From positions 62,001 to 126,000 of the forward strand of contig CAVPNP010000042.1 of the NCBI GenBank assembly GCA_963706665.1: 64,000 nt of DNA, written 5' to 3'. How positions within the stretch are numbered: position 1 is the stretch's first letter; the number at the start of each line of letters is the position of its first letter. Source of the DNA: Rhodomicrobium sp963706665 (GTDB taxonomy: Bacteria > Pseudomonadota > Alphaproteobacteria > Rhizobiales > Rhodomicrobiaceae). Below are positions 1 to 9,491 of the stretch, piece after piece. The position numbers and the translations under genes were made by a program. The notes under the pieces were generated by a model that saw only the letters and a program-made list of their open reading frames with translations, did not search any database and was not told the DNA's origin.

Positions 1-43
1 TGTAATGAGAAATGGCGATCACAGATCTTTATCATAGCAGGGT

Positions 44-1234
44 ATGATGATGACGAAGGACAATAGCCAGGACACGGACGGTGTTGCAACGCCGACAGCG
101 CTAACGCAGCTTGGCCGTAACCCACACGCCTATTCGGGCTTTGTGAATACGCCGGTGTTTCGAGGCTCGACGGTCCTGTTTCCAGATGCCGAGACGCTTG
201 AGAGCCGCGACGTTGAATATACCTATGGCCGCCCTTCAAACCCGACCACGCGCTCGCTGGAAACCGCACTCGCAAAACTTGAGGGCGGTGAAAGAACGTT
301 CCTAACCCCCTCCGGGCTGGCCGCAGTATCGGTGACGCTACTCGCGTTCGCCGATGCCGGCGCGCACATCCTCATCAGCGATAGTGTTTATCAACCAACG
401 CGCCGTTTCGCCGAGCGCGTGCTGAAAAGAATTGGCGTTGAGATCACCTATTACGATCCGCTGATTGGCGCTGGCATTGCTGGCCTTCTCAGGCCGAACA
501 CCAAGCTTATCTTTACCGAGTCACCCGGATCGCAGACTTTCGAGGTTCAGGATATCCCAGCGATTACTGGAGCGGCGCGCGCGGCAGGTGTTCCAGTCGC
601 GATGGACAATACTTGGGCAACGCCGCTCTATTTCCGCGCCTTTGAGCATGGGGTAAACATCTCGGTTCAGTCCGCCACAAAATACATCGTGGGCCATGCC
701 GATGCCCTGCTTGGCGTCATAACCTGTGATGCCGGGACAGCGCCCACACTCCAATCAACCTATGAAGCGCTTGGCGCATGCGCTCATTCCGAAGATTGTT
801 TCCTCGCGCTGCGCGGTCTGAGAACGCTTAGCCTCCGGCTTGAACATCATTGGCGCTCGGGTCTTGCCATCGCTGAGTGGCTCCGCGAACGGCCGGAAGT
901 TGCCGCCGTGCTGCACCCTGCCCTTCCCGGTGCGCCGGGTCATGACCTTTGGAAGCGCGACTTCAAGGGCGCAACCGGGCTCTTCTCAATCATTTTGAAG
1001 CCTTACGAAAAGGCGCGGATAAACCGGATGCTGAATGCCCTGCAAATCTTTGGCATGGGCTATTCCTGGGGTGGCTTCGAAAGCCTCATAGTTCCGTTCG
1101 AATGCGCATCCGCTCGAACCGCGACCGCGTGGAAGCCTGACGGCCCGGCGCTACGCCTTCATATTGGCCTTGAAGACGTGGATGATTTGAAGCGCGATCT
1201 TGAACGAGGCTTCGCCGAGCTTGCCAAAGCATAA
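44..1234 (+). CDS. metC: Cystathionine beta-lyase (PLP-dependent, Cys/Met metabolism family)
   Basis: Cleaves cystathionine to homocysteine, pyruvate and ammonia in methionine biosynthesis, in the cytosol. The 396-residue product has the fold-type I landmarks of the family: an N-terminal YTYGRPSNPT segment, the cofactor-contacting MDNTWATP around residues 187-194, and the PLP lysine in SATKYIVGHAD (Lys213). The length fits the family. Three consecutive ATGs at 44, 47 and 50 leave the exact start uncertain. It is followed by argG on the same strand after about 90 bases. Family members (cystathionine gamma-synthase, methionine gamma-lyase) look alike, but the overall sequence is closest to alphaproteobacterial MetC. 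Confidence 0.9.
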   Translation: MMMTKDNSQDTDGVATPTALTQLGRNPHAYSGFVNTPVFRGSTVLFPDAETLESRDVEYTYGRPSNPTTRSLETALAKLEGGERTFLTPSGLAAVSVTLLAFADAGAHILISDSVYQPTRRFAERVLKRIGVEITYYDPLIGAGIAGLLRPNTKLIFTESPGSQTFEVQDIPAITGAARAAGVPVAMDNTWATPLYFRAFEHGVNISVQSATKYIVGHADALLGVITCDAGTAPTLQSTYEALGACAHSEDCFLALRGLRTLSLRLEHHWRSGLAIAEWLRERPEVAAVLHPALPGAPGHDLWKRDFKGATGLFSIILKPYEKARINRMLNALQIFGMGYSWGGFESLIVPFECASARTATAWKPDGPALRLHIGLEDVDDLKRDLERGFAELAKA

Positions 1235-1324
1235 CCGGCGCTGCGCCATAGTGTCAGTCTGGCCTTGCCGCCGGGCGCGGCTTCGGCTATGTCGCGCAAA
1301 ACCGCCTTGCTCAATGGGTTCGCC

Positions 1325-2557
1325 ATGTCCGAGAAGAAAAATATCAAGAAAGTTGTCCTCGCCTATTCGGGCGGCCTCGATACTTCGATCATTCTGAAGT
1401 GGTTGCAAGTGACCTATGGATGCGAGGTTGTGACCTTTACGGCCGATCTCGGTCAGGGCGAAGAACTTGAACCCGCGCGCAAGAAAGCTGAGCTGCTCGG
1501 CATCAAACAGATCTTCATTGAGGATCTGCGCGAGGAATTCGTCCGCGACTACGTCTTCCCCATGTTCAGGGCGAATGCGCTCTATGAAGGGCTTTATCTG
1601 CTCGGCACGTCGATTGCGCGCCCGCTCATCGCCAAACGCCAGATCGAAATTGCTCGCGCGACGGGCGCTGACGCGGTTTGCCACGGCGCAACCGGCAAGG
1701 GCAACGATCAGGTGCGCTTCGAGCTGTCATATTACGCGCTTGAGCCAAATATCTCGGTGATTGCGCCCTGGCGCGAATGGGAATTCAAGAGCCGCCAGGC
1801 GCTGCTCGATTTCGCGGAAAAAAATCAGATCCTTGTGACGAAGGACAAGCGCGGTGAAGCACCATTCTCAGTCGATGCGAACCTGCTGCATACCTCATCC
1901 GAAGGCAAGCTTCTGGAAGACCCCGCTATCGAAGCACCGGGCTACGTCTATCAGCGCACCGTTGCGCCAGAGGATGCACCGAACGAGCCGGAATATATCG
2001 AAGTAGGCTTCGAACGTGGCGATGCCGTCTCGGTCAATGGCGTAGCGCTCTCTCCTGCCGCACTCCTGACAAAGCTCAATGAATTGGGCGGCAAGCACGG
2101 GATTGGCCGCCTTGATCTGGTTGAAGGCCGTTTCGTCGGCATGAAGTCGCGCGGTATTTACGAGACCCCCGGCGGCACCATTTTGCTCGCAGCCCATCGC
2201 GGCATCGAAAGCATCACGCTTGATCGCGGCGCGGCCCATTTAAAAGACGAGCTTATGCCGCGTTATGCGGAACTGATCTACAATGGCTTCTGGTTCGCTC
2301 CAGAGCGCGAAATGCTGCAAGCCCTGATCGACAAGAGCCAGGAGTTTGTCACTGGCAAGGTGCGCCTCAAGCTCTATAAGGGCTCCGCTCAGGTGGTTTC
2401 ACGCGAAAGCCCATACTCGCTTTACAATCAGGAACTCGTCACCTTCGAGGAAGGCGCGGTGGCCTATGATCAGCGCGATGCAGCAGGCTTTATAAAGCTG
2501 AATGCGCTGCGGCTTCGCCTCGTTGGCGCTCGCAACGCGGGCAAAGCTTCGAGCTAA
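1325..2557 (+). CDS. argG: Argininosuccinate synthase
   Basis: Joins citrulline and aspartate with ATP to give argininosuccinate in arginine biosynthesis. The N-terminus carries the ATP pyrophosphatase P-loop AYSGGLDTS at residues 13-21, and the downstream GATGKGNDQVRFE and SYYALEPN segments are typical of the family. The 410-residue length is normal. The frame is open further upstream to 1265, but the ATG at 1325 gives the standard N-terminus (MSEKKNIKKVVLAYSGG), so I chose it. It is followed by a strong hairpin at 2616-2650. Confidence 0.95.
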   Translation: MSEKKNIKKVVLAYSGGLDTSIILKWLQVTYGCEVVTFTADLGQGEELEPARKKAELLGIKQIFIEDLREEFVRDYVFPMFRANALYEGLYLLGTSIARPLIAKRQIEIARATGADAVCHGATGKGNDQVRFELSYYALEPNISVIAPWREWEFKSRQALLDFAEKNQILVTKDKRGEAPFSVDANLLHTSSEGKLLEDPAIEAPGYVYQRTVAPEDAPNEPEYIEVGFERGDAVSVNGVALSPAALLTKLNELGGKHGIGRLDLVEGRFVGMKSRGIYETPGGTILLAAHRGIESITLDRGAAHLKDELMPRYAELIYNGFWFAPEREMLQALIDKSQEFVTGKVRLKLYKGSAQVVSRESPYSLYNQELVTFEEGAVAYDQRDAAGFIKLNALRLRLVGARNAGKASS

Positions 2558-2970
2558 AGCGTTTTGCGACCAGGTTGAAGCACGGGATTTTCGAATCTGC
2601 GTCTTTAAGGTTTGGATTGCTTCTGGCCAGTTTTACTGGCCGGAAGCAATGACGGTCCCGGGAATCGTCAATCGCGAAGCGGCAACGCCGCTGCGGCAAT
2701 CTAGGAGTTTCACGATCCCGGTTATAGATGATCGCAAAATGCTCTTAAGCAACATTGCATTGCTTAGCCGACGAATGGGCCGAGCCTTAAGACCGTAACG
2801 CGCTGGAAGCGGACGCATGACTCTGAACGTGATGGGCCAAAAGCCGTCGTGAGGGATTTGTGGCTTCACGCGTGCTGAAGGCCGTTTCCAGACATTGCGG
2901 CACGCAAGATCGCTCCTGGCTTTGAAAGGATAAGCAGATCTCGACTTCAATGAGTTGGGGTGTCGGGGCG
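2558..2970. other. Intergenic region with hairpin and repeat-like sequence
   Basis: No gene is supported in these 413 bases between argG and a convergent secreted-protein gene. The stretch holds the hairpin at 2616-2650 and a downstream run around 2668-2702 whose GC-rich palindromic core is related to the dispersed elements at 30794 and 61499. Confidence 0.6.
2616..2650. terminator. Long hairpin downstream of argG
   Basis: Two 15-base arms (2616-2630 and 2636-2650) pair with a single T-G mismatch around a five-base loop. No clear T tract follows. It may end argG transcription, and it may also be a member of the dispersed repeat family that begins with GGATTGCTTC and ends with GAAGCAATGAC. 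Confidence 0.5.
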
Positions 2971-3963
2971 CTACTGCACGACCTCTCGCTGCGTCAGTCC
3001 CTTGGTATAATCAGCGGCTTCTTCCGGCGAGTCTTCTAACATTCTAACGGTATCATGGTTTTCGACGTGAAAATGGCGCGTTGAGCCCGCCCCAATAACG
3101 AAATCTTTCTTGAGCAGCCGACCACCGGATAAGCCCACATTGAGCCCCAGCGCATGCTCACCCGGAGGAACCTTGACCACCAGATATTCACCGATTTTAA
3201 CAGCGCCAATGCGCTTGTCGTCCAGAAAGACCGGCAAATCCGTACTATACTTGTCTAAGAAGCCAAAGACGGCCGCAGGTCTTGGCCAATAGAGATAAAT
3301 TGTTCCCGACGCGCTTGCCGTTTGCGTGTCATTGGCAGCAAGCGCCGCTGGAGATGGCTTGACGCTAGGTTTGTTTTTGGGTTCCTTGCCGGCGACCGCC
3401 GCTTGAGACGTAGGGACGTTGCGTTCCTCTTTGCCTTCGTCTTTCGGGGCGTCGCCAGAGAGCACAGCTTGAGCTGTCGAGACGTCAAGTTCGCTGACGG
3501 TAGGCGCAAACCCCTGATCGACGATTTGAAAATAAAGCGGTTTTTGCCCAGAAACCGTGATCTGCGTCTCCTTCGTTGGTCTTATATTCTCGAGAAAATC
3601 GTCGAACGGTTTTAACTCGAGTTTGTGCGGGCCATTCGGAAGGCTAAGTGTCAGCGGCGAGCCGCCATTGACCATGCCAACCATGGTCTTGTCGATCCAC
3701 ACCTCGATTTTGGAACTGACCGCTCGAGCAACGGCGTTGCCCATATGGAGTTTCGGCCAAAAAATAGTGACCTGCCCTGTTGGACTCTCAATAGCGCAGG
3801 GGGGCTTGCCTTTGTTCGCGGCCGAAGCGCAATCGGTCGGACTCGCGCGTTTGCCCGTTTGCGCGGCGGAAGCGCCATCCGCAGAAAGGCACAACAGAAG
3901 GCTGATGGCGACAAAAATCCGATTGGGAAAAGCTTTGCCTACCCGAACAAGCTTTTTCATCAT
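2971..3963 (-). CDS. Secreted or lipid-anchored protein with two DUF2846-like beta domains
   Basis: The product starts with a signal peptide (MMKKLVRVGKAFPNR, then a hydrophobic stretch ending near ASAA at about residue 34). Two similar domains follow, around residues 64-160 and 220-310. Each starts with an aromatic-rich strand (VTIFWPK, IYLYWPR), then a segment naming a charged tip (WIDKTMVG, FLDDKRIG) and a PPGEHAL/PNGPHKL turn, as in DUF2846 proteins. The linker between them is rich in Lys, Ser and Ala. Function is unknown; proteins of this type are envelope-associated. It stands alone and converges on argG. The internal duplication is seen directly; the family name is from recognition. 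Confidence 0.6.
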   Translation of the reverse strand: MMKKLVRVGKAFPNRIFVAISLLLCLSADGASAAQTGKRASPTDCASAANKGKPPCAIESPTGQVTIFWPKLHMGNAVARAVSSKIEVWIDKTMVGMVNGGSPLTLSLPNGPHKLELKPFDDFLENIRPTKETQITVSGQKPLYFQIVDQGFAPTVSELDVSTAQAVLSGDAPKDEGKEERNVPTSQAAVAGKEPKNKPSVKPSPAALAANDTQTASASGTIYLYWPRPAAVFGFLDKYSTDLPVFLDDKRIGAVKIGEYLVVKVPPGEHALGLNVGLSGGRLLKKDFVIGAGSTRHFHVENHDTVRMLEDSPEEAADYTKGLTQREVVQ

Positions 3964-4064
3964 ACCGAAGAGCTCCCTCTGTCGAACGCGAAGAACAACG
4001 CTCTGATCGCTTTAAGAAATCAGTTCTAAAGGTTTCAGGCGACTCAGAAGTAGCCCGCTCCGCC

Positions 4065-4277
4065 TCACAGTTCAAGCGCGTGCTCGCCCACCACTTCCTT
4101 CAAGCCTTGCGCGTCACGGCGAAGCCCCTTGAACTCATTTGTGGTGGCGCCCCTGGCGGCTTCACAAGCCAGCTGCTTGTTGCCGCCTTCCAAGAACTCC
4201 TCCCACCAGCTGTAGTAAGGACGCTCGGCAGTGCCCTTGCTCCGGAAGAGCGCCGAAATGCTCTCCTTCCGGCGCAA
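4065..4277 (-). pseudogene. Relic of an IS3-family transposase OrfA
   Basis: The reading frame contains AERPYYSWWEEFLEGGNKQL, ARGATTNEFKGLRRDAQGLK and EVVGEHALEL. These match, in order, the helix-turn-helix end and leucine-zipper start of IS3-family OrfA proteins (typically YYSWSKEFLEAGKRRL...LRREARDLKEVVAEQTLELRLLKKS). Only about 65 residues remain, the frame stops right after ALEL, and no OrfB follows. It is therefore a dead fragment. Its neighbours are the secreted-protein gene at 2971 and the Liv operon starting at 4433. Confidence 0.6.
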
Positions 4278-4432
4278 ACCTTAAAGCAGATGCAAATCTT
4301 GTCCCCGGCCGTTATCGAATTTCGATGCAGCTTGATCCTTACATTAGACGAAAGCCGTCTGTAACCGAGCCTCCGCAACGTATAAAAATATGGCTTGGTA
4401 TATGCGCCGTATTTTGCATACCAGGAGGAACC

Positions 4433-5629
4433 ATGAAATTTAAAATGCTAGGCGCGCTCGCCGCGCTTGCCATGACTGCTCACGCTCAAGCAGCAGAGCC
4501 GATCAAGATCGGGCTATCCGGCCCCTATACGGGCGGTTCGTCAGCAATGGGCGTGTCCATGAGGGACGCAGCCAAGCTTGCGGTAGCCGAGGTAAACAAA
4601 AATGGCGGTGTGCTGGGGCGGCAGCTTCAGCTTGTCGAGCGCGATGACGAAGCCAAGAACGAAGTTGGCGCACAAGTTGCACAAGAGCTGATCAATAAAG
4701 AGAAAGTCGTCGCCACGCTCGGCTTCATCAACACCGGCGTTGCACTGGCTTCCCAGCGCTTCTATCAAGAGGCTGAAATTCCGGTCATCAACAATGTGGC
4801 CACCGGCACCGTCATCACTGAACAGTTCAAGAAGCCGGATCACGACAGCAACTATATCTTCCGCATATCGGCATATGACGCGATTCAAGCGACTATGATG
4901 GTCGAAGAGGCTGTCGCCCGTGGATACAAGAAGGTCGCCATTCTTGCCGACTCGACGAACTATGGGCAACTCGGCCGCGCGGACGTTGAGACTTCGCTTC
5001 AAAAGGCCGGTATTCCTCCGGTGGCGGTAGAGAAGTTCAACATCAAGGATGTTGACATGACCGCCCAGCTTCTCCGCGCCAAGGAGGCTGGCGCCGAAGC
5101 AATCCTTTGCTATGGCATTGGACCAGAACTCGCTCAGATAGCTAATGGCCGCGCGAAGCTTGGCTGGAATGTGCCAATGATCACTGCCTGGCCGTCCTCG
5201 ATGCAGAGCTTCCTCGATATCGCAGGCGAGAACGGCAATGGCGTCGTCATGCCTCAAACATTCATCGAGGACAAAACGCTTCCGAAACGCAAGTCCTTCC
5301 TCGAAGCTTACTACGATACTTATAAGGTCAACAAAATCCCCACCCCGGTGGCAGGCGCCCAGGGCTATGACTCCGTTCTCCTTATTGCGGCTGCAATTAA
5401 GCAGGCCGGTTCTACCGAGGGTCCAAAAATCCGCGCCGCTCTTGAGAGCCTGACTGAAAAGGTTGAGGGCGTCGTCACCACCTACGACCATCCCTTCTCC
5501 AGCACAGATCACAACTCAATCACGAAGAACATCGTGGTCTTCGGAATGGTGAAGGACGGCAAAATAGTCTATGCCCGTAAAGAAGACGCTGAGAAAGCTG
5601 GCGTTGTTCGCGTGAAGATGACGCAATAA
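4433..5629 (+). CDS. Liv-type ABC transporter substrate-binding protein
   Basis: Periplasmic receptor that delivers a ligand (branched-chain amino acid, amide or similar small acid) to the permease encoded next. The signal peptide MKFKMLGALAALAMTAHAQA ends near residue 21. The mature part begins EPIKIGLSGPYTGGSSAMG, the standard start of a type I periplasmic binding fold. The frame is open upstream, but the ATG at 4433 has a perfect AGGAGG at 4423-4428 and directly precedes the signal peptide. Length (398 residues) is normal. Two hairpins separate it from livH, which fits higher expression of the binding protein. The ligand cannot be told from sequence alone. Confidence 0.9.
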   Translation: MKFKMLGALAALAMTAHAQAAEPIKIGLSGPYTGGSSAMGVSMRDAAKLAVAEVNKNGGVLGRQLQLVERDDEAKNEVGAQVAQELINKEKVVATLGFINTGVALASQRFYQEAEIPVINNVATGTVITEQFKKPDHDSNYIFRISAYDAIQATMMVEEAVARGYKKVAILADSTNYGQLGRADVETSLQKAGIPPVAVEKFNIKDVDMTAQLLRAKEAGAEAILCYGIGPELAQIANGRAKLGWNVPMITAWPSSMQSFLDIAGENGNGVVMPQTFIEDKTLPKRKSFLEAYYDTYKVNKIPTPVAGAQGYDSVLLIAAAIKQAGSTEGPKIRAALESLTEKVEGVVTTYDHPFSSTDHNSITKNIVVFGMVKDGKIVYARKEDAEKAGVVRVKMTQ

Positions 5630-5652
5630 TAACGTCTCTTATCTTCCAAAGG

Positions 5653-5687
5653 TTAGCCCAAGGTGCCTATCTGCCTTGGGCTAATTT
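5653..5687 (+). terminator. Hairpin after the binding-protein gene (attenuator-like)
   Basis: Perfect 11-base arms (5653-5663 and 5674-5684) around a ten-base loop, followed by TTTG. Placed between the binding-protein gene and livH, it could stop most transcripts and so keep permease levels lower. Confidence 0.6.
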
Positions 5688-5699
5688 GTATCCTGCTCT

Positions 5700-5727
5700 A
5701 ACCGCAACTTTTCGCTGCGGTTTCTTT
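5700..5727 (+). terminator. Second hairpin with T-rich tail
   Basis: Seven-base arms AACCGCA (5700-5706) and TGCGGTT (5716-5722), followed by TCTTT. It lies 13 bases beyond the first hairpin, making a tandem terminator or attenuator upstream of livH. Confidence 0.5.
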
Positions 5728-5788
5728 GCCAATTTACACGTTGGCGTCCGGCAAGCAGCCTACCATCGCCAAGGGGTGAGTGCGCGTA

Positions 5789-6697
5789 ATGGAATGGATC
5801 GGTAATATCTCGCAAGCTCTAGGCAGCGGTGTCTTTTGGCAGCTTGTCACAAGTGGCTTTGCCGTGGGAATGATCTACGCGACCATCGCCTTTGGCTATC
5901 AGCTTACCTTCGCAACATCGAAGACCTTGAATTTCGGTCAGGGCGAAGCGCTCATGCTCGGAGCCATGGTCGGTCTGACGCTTCTGCCGTATCTCGGCTT
6001 TTGGCTCATGCTGCCGCTTGTCCTGATTTTCGGTTTCTTGCAGGGGACGGTTGTCGAGCGGCTTGGCGTCCGGCCCGCGGTTGAGACTAAGTCCGAGTCC
6101 GGCTGGATCATGGCCACGATTGCGCTTGGCATCATCTTCCGCAACATCGCGGAAAATGTTTGGGGCAGGGACGATCTCAAATTCCCCTCCCCGCTTTCTG
6201 AAAACGCCCTGCAAATAGGAACCATTCGAATACTGCCCATGGAGATCATGGTCGTTGCCGGCGCCCTTCTCATGATGGCGGCAGTCGAGTTCTTCAATCG
6301 GAGATCGATCTACGGTAAGGCGTTTATCGCCACTTCGAACGACATCGACGCGGCAGGGCTGATGGGCATCGACACGCGCCGCATCATCACCATGAGCTTT
6401 GCCATGAGTTCGATGACCGCCGCATTCGCGGGCGTGCTGGTTGCCCCTATAACTTTGACGGGCGCGACGATGGGCGCGGTGCTTGCCTTGAAGGCCTTTG
6501 CCGTAGCCATCATCGGCGGCCTCGATTCAGGTCTCGGAGCCATCATCGGCGGTATTTTGCTCGGCGTCGTGGAAACGCTCACGGGCTACTACATCTCGAC
6601 CGGATATAAAGATGTGCCCGGCCTCATTCTCGTTCTCGTCGTGCTGGCGATCAGACCCGCCGGTCTCTTTGGCAAGACCACCATCAAGAAGGTTTAG
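5789..6697 (+). CDS. livH: Liv-type ABC transporter permease LivH
   Basis: One of two membrane permeases of the importer. The 302-residue protein has about eight hydrophobic segments and the LivH-typical SKTLNFGQGEALMLGAM near residue 45 and AIIGGLDSGLGAIIGG near residue 240. The ATG at 5789 is preferred because AGGGG lies 12 bases upstream; a GTG at 5780 in the same frame would add three residues. The stop is two bases before the next ATG, so the pair is translated as an operon. Confidence 0.9.
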   Translation: MEWIGNISQALGSGVFWQLVTSGFAVGMIYATIAFGYQLTFATSKTLNFGQGEALMLGAMVGLTLLPYLGFWLMLPLVLIFGFLQGTVVERLGVRPAVETKSESGWIMATIALGIIFRNIAENVWGRDDLKFPSPLSENALQIGTIRILPMEIMVVAGALLMMAAVEFFNRRSIYGKAFIATSNDIDAAGLMGIDTRRIITMSFAMSSMTAAFAGVLVAPITLTGATMGAVLALKAFAVAIIGGLDSGLGAIIGGILLGVVETLTGYYISTGYKDVPGLILVLVVLAIRPAGLFGKTTIKKV

Positions 6698-6699
6698 GC

Positions 6700-8685
6700 A
6701 TGTCGCGCGTTCTCCCGTCTGTTGGCGCCATTGCGCTTGCGGTAGGTCTTTTCGCCTTTCCGTTTCTCGTCGGCCATAGCCAATATTACGTTCACCTCGT
6801 GCAGGTCATGGCGATCTACGCCATTCTGATCCTCGGCCTTGACATCGTAGTGGGCTATACGGGCCAAGTTAGCTTGGGCCATGCCGGCCTATTTGGCATT
6901 GGAGCTTATGCCGCCGGGATAATATTCTTTCATTTCGGTCTAGGCGTTTGGCCAGCCCTCTTGCTTGGCATCATAGTGACAGGCCTCTTCGGCATTGTGC
7001 TTGCGGTGCCTGCGCTTCGCGTGGTGGGCCCCTATCTTGCGATGGTAACGCTGGCATTTGGCACGATTATCCAGATCGTCATCAATGAGTGGACGTCGCT
7101 GACAAATGGCCCTCTGGGCGTCACCCTGCCGCCGCCGCGCGTCGTTAATGTTCAAGCTTGGCGGGAATTCTGGCCGGGAACCTTAGGCATAAGTTCTGCG
7201 ACTTTTCAGCGGCTCGAATTCTATTATCTCTGCGTCGTCCTGCTCCTCATATCCATCGTGGTCGTAAATCGCGTGGTGCGCTCCCAATATGGCCGCGCAT
7301 TCGAGGCGCTGCGCGACAGTCCGATCGCCTGCGATTGCATGGGCGTGAGCGTCTATCGTTATAAGGTTTATGCCTTCGCGATTTCGGCTGCGTTAGCGGG
7401 GCTTGCAGGCGTTCTATTTTGCTGGTCCGAGCGCTACGTCTCGCCCAACACCTATAGCTTCGAGTTGACGATCCTATTCCTATTGGCGGTAACGCTCGGC
7501 GGACGCAAGTCACGGACTGGGCCACTTATCGGCGCCTTTATTATCGTCTATCTGCCAAACGCTCTCTCCGATATTTACCTCGTGAGAATAATGGCGGGTG
7601 CGATTGGAGCGGCTGCGCTTCTTGTCCTCGGGGCTACTTTCCTACGCAATCGGGAGAAGCTTGCTCGCGTTTTGCCGCCCGCGATTTTGTGCCTGTTGTT
7701 CCTACCGGCGACGCTTTCTGTCGAGAATGTCACCGATTATCGTCTTTCGATTTTCGGCCTCATGATCCTGTTTGTGGTCTTCTACCTGCCCGATGGGATC
7801 ATGGGCTTCCTAAAAGACATTTTCCCAGCGCTGAAGCCCCGCAATCTTGGCGCTGTCGAGACCGCGCCTGAGGGCGCGATCTTCATGGATCGCGCAGTGT
7901 CGAAGACCGATGCGCTGCTGAAAGCTGAAGGCATTGTGATGCAATTCGGTGGATTGAAGGCGCTCGACAATGTCGAACTTGCAGTTGCTCCAGGTACCAT
8001 CCATGGCCTGATCGGGCCAAATGGCTCCGGCAAAAGCACCATGATGAACGTGCTCACCGGCATATACCGGCCGACGAGCGGCAAAGTCGCGCTGGTTACT
8101 GGGCAATTGAACGGCCTGACCCCGAGCGAGATTGCGCTGAAGGGCGTCGCCCGCACCTTCCAAAATGTCCAGCTCTTCGGGGAAATGACCGCGCTTGAAA
8201 ACGTGCTTGTAGGTCTGCATCACGGCTTTTCGAGCACCGTCGTCGACGCAATTCTCCGCACGCCGCGCCGCATTAACGAAGAGAAATCGGCGCGCGCTCG
8301 CGCCATGGCGATCTTAAGCTTTATGGGTCTTTCCGAACTCGCCGAATCGGAGGCTCGGAACCTGCCCTATGGCAAACAGCGCATGCTCGAAATCGCCCGT
8401 GCGCTAGCGCTCGATCCGGTCCTACTGTTGCTGGACGAACCAGCAGCCGGCCTTTCGGCTCCCGATATCGCGGAACTCACGGGGATCATCCGCAAGATAA
8501 GAGATCACGGCATCACAGTGATCCTGATCGAGCATCACATGGATGTGGTCATGGGACTTTGCGACAAGGTGACGGTGCTCGATTTCGGCCACAAGATTGC
8601 CGAGGGCAGCGCAAACCTAGTTCAAAACGATCCCAAGGTGATCGAGGCCTATCTTGGCGGCGCTCTTGCCGAAGCTGCGGAGTAG
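6700..8685 (+). CDS. LivM permease fused to LivG ATPase
   Basis: A 661-residue fusion of the second permease and the first ATPase of the Liv importer. Residues 1-375 are membrane segments with the LivM motif GYTGQVSLGHAGLFGIGAY (53-71). A linker follows, then an ABC ATPase from about 405, with Walker A GPNGSGKST (439-447), the LivG loop ARTFQNVQLF, a signature region LPYGKQRMLEIARAL and Walker B LLLLDEP. The order livH, livMG, livF is compact (3-base gaps). Such fusions exist in Proteobacteria but most operons keep the two genes separate. No frameshift or stop interrupts it, so the fusion is probably real. Confidence 0.9.
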   Translation: MSRVLPSVGAIALAVGLFAFPFLVGHSQYYVHLVQVMAIYAILILGLDIVVGYTGQVSLGHAGLFGIGAYAAGIIFFHFGLGVWPALLLGIIVTGLFGIVLAVPALRVVGPYLAMVTLAFGTIIQIVINEWTSLTNGPLGVTLPPPRVVNVQAWREFWPGTLGISSATFQRLEFYYLCVVLLLISIVVVNRVVRSQYGRAFEALRDSPIACDCMGVSVYRYKVYAFAISAALAGLAGVLFCWSERYVSPNTYSFELTILFLLAVTLGGRKSRTGPLIGAFIIVYLPNALSDIYLVRIMAGAIGAAALLVLGATFLRNREKLARVLPPAILCLLFLPATLSVENVTDYRLSIFGLMILFVVFYLPDGIMGFLKDIFPALKPRNLGAVETAPEGAIFMDRAVSKTDALLKAEGIVMQFGGLKALDNVELAVAPGTIHGLIGPNGSGKSTMMNVLTGIYRPTSGKVALVTGQLNGLTPSEIALKGVARTFQNVQLFGEMTALENVLVGLHHGFSSTVVDAILRTPRRINEEKSARARAMAILSFMGLSELAESEARNLPYGKQRMLEIARALALDPVLLLLDEPAAGLSAPDIAELTGIIRKIRDHGITVILIEHHMDVVMGLCDKVTVLDFGHKIAEGSANLVQNDPKVIEAYLGGALAEAAE

Positions 8686-8688
8686 ACG

Positions 8689-9409
8689 ATGTTACAGGTT
8701 AAGGATCTCACCGCTGGTTATGGCCGCGTCGAGGTGCTGCACGGGCTGACGTTTCACGTGCCCAAAGGGCAGCTTGTTACACTCATTGGCTCCAACGGCG
8801 CAGGTAAAACAACCACGCTGCGCGCAATCTCTGGAATGCTTAAGCCACAGGCGGGTGTTATCTCGCTTGCCGGCAAGGATATTGCGGGCCTGCCAAGCCA
8901 TAGCGTGGCCCGGCTCGGCCTCGCTCATTCGCCGGAAGGCCGCCGTATCTTCCCGACCCTAAGCGTGGAAGACAATCTGCGCCTCGGAGCATTCACCCGG
9001 ATCACCGGGGCTCGCGAAAAAGGCGATATCCCCTCTGATATCACTCCGGATGTATGAGCTTTTTCCGAGGCTTAGCGAGCGGCGCAAGCAGCTCGCTGGC
9101 ACCCTATCGGGCGGCGAACAGCAGATGCTGGCGATGGGCCGCGCACTCATGTCCAGGCCCGAGATTTTGCTTCTCGACGAACCATCCATGGGCCTCGCGC
9201 CCCGGCTTGTCGAAGGTGTTTTCGATACCATTCGCCGCCTCAAGCGGGAGCATATAACCATGCTGCTTGTCGAACAATTCGCCGCGATGGCGCTCGATGT
9301 TGCAGACCATGCTTATGTGCTCGAAAATGGCCGCATACGCTATCAAGGCGTGGCTCAGAGCCTGAAAAACGATCCAGCCGTGCGCGCTGCATATCTCGGC
9401 GCGCACTAA
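8689..9409 (+). pseudogene. livF: Liv-type ATPase LivF, broken by a single-base frameshift
   Basis: Second ATPase of the Liv importer. The first reading frame (8689-9057) carries Walker A GSNGAGKTT and the Q-loop region and ends SDITPDV. The second (ATG 9050 to 9409) resumes exactly where a normal LivF would continue, YELFPRLSERRKQLAG, with the signature LSGGEQQMLAMGRAL and Walker B LLLDEP. One extra base near 9048-9052 explains the break; removing it gives a 239-residue protein of normal length. The two frames overlap as ATGTATGA, so separate translation by coupling is conceivable but would yield split ATPase halves. Sequencing error is a good alternative. Confidence 0.85.
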
Positions 9410-9491
9410 GCCGGACTTGCACGCCACGCGCGCTTTGACGCAGCGCCGGAACTGTGTTGGATGTCAGGTTATAGTTAATGGGAGTTTTCCA

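Noticed and set aside
4541..5512. A 323-residue minus-strand frame opposite the binding-protein gene
   Set aside because: It is antisense to a gene with clear signal peptide, family motifs and ribosome site, and has no recognisable domain.
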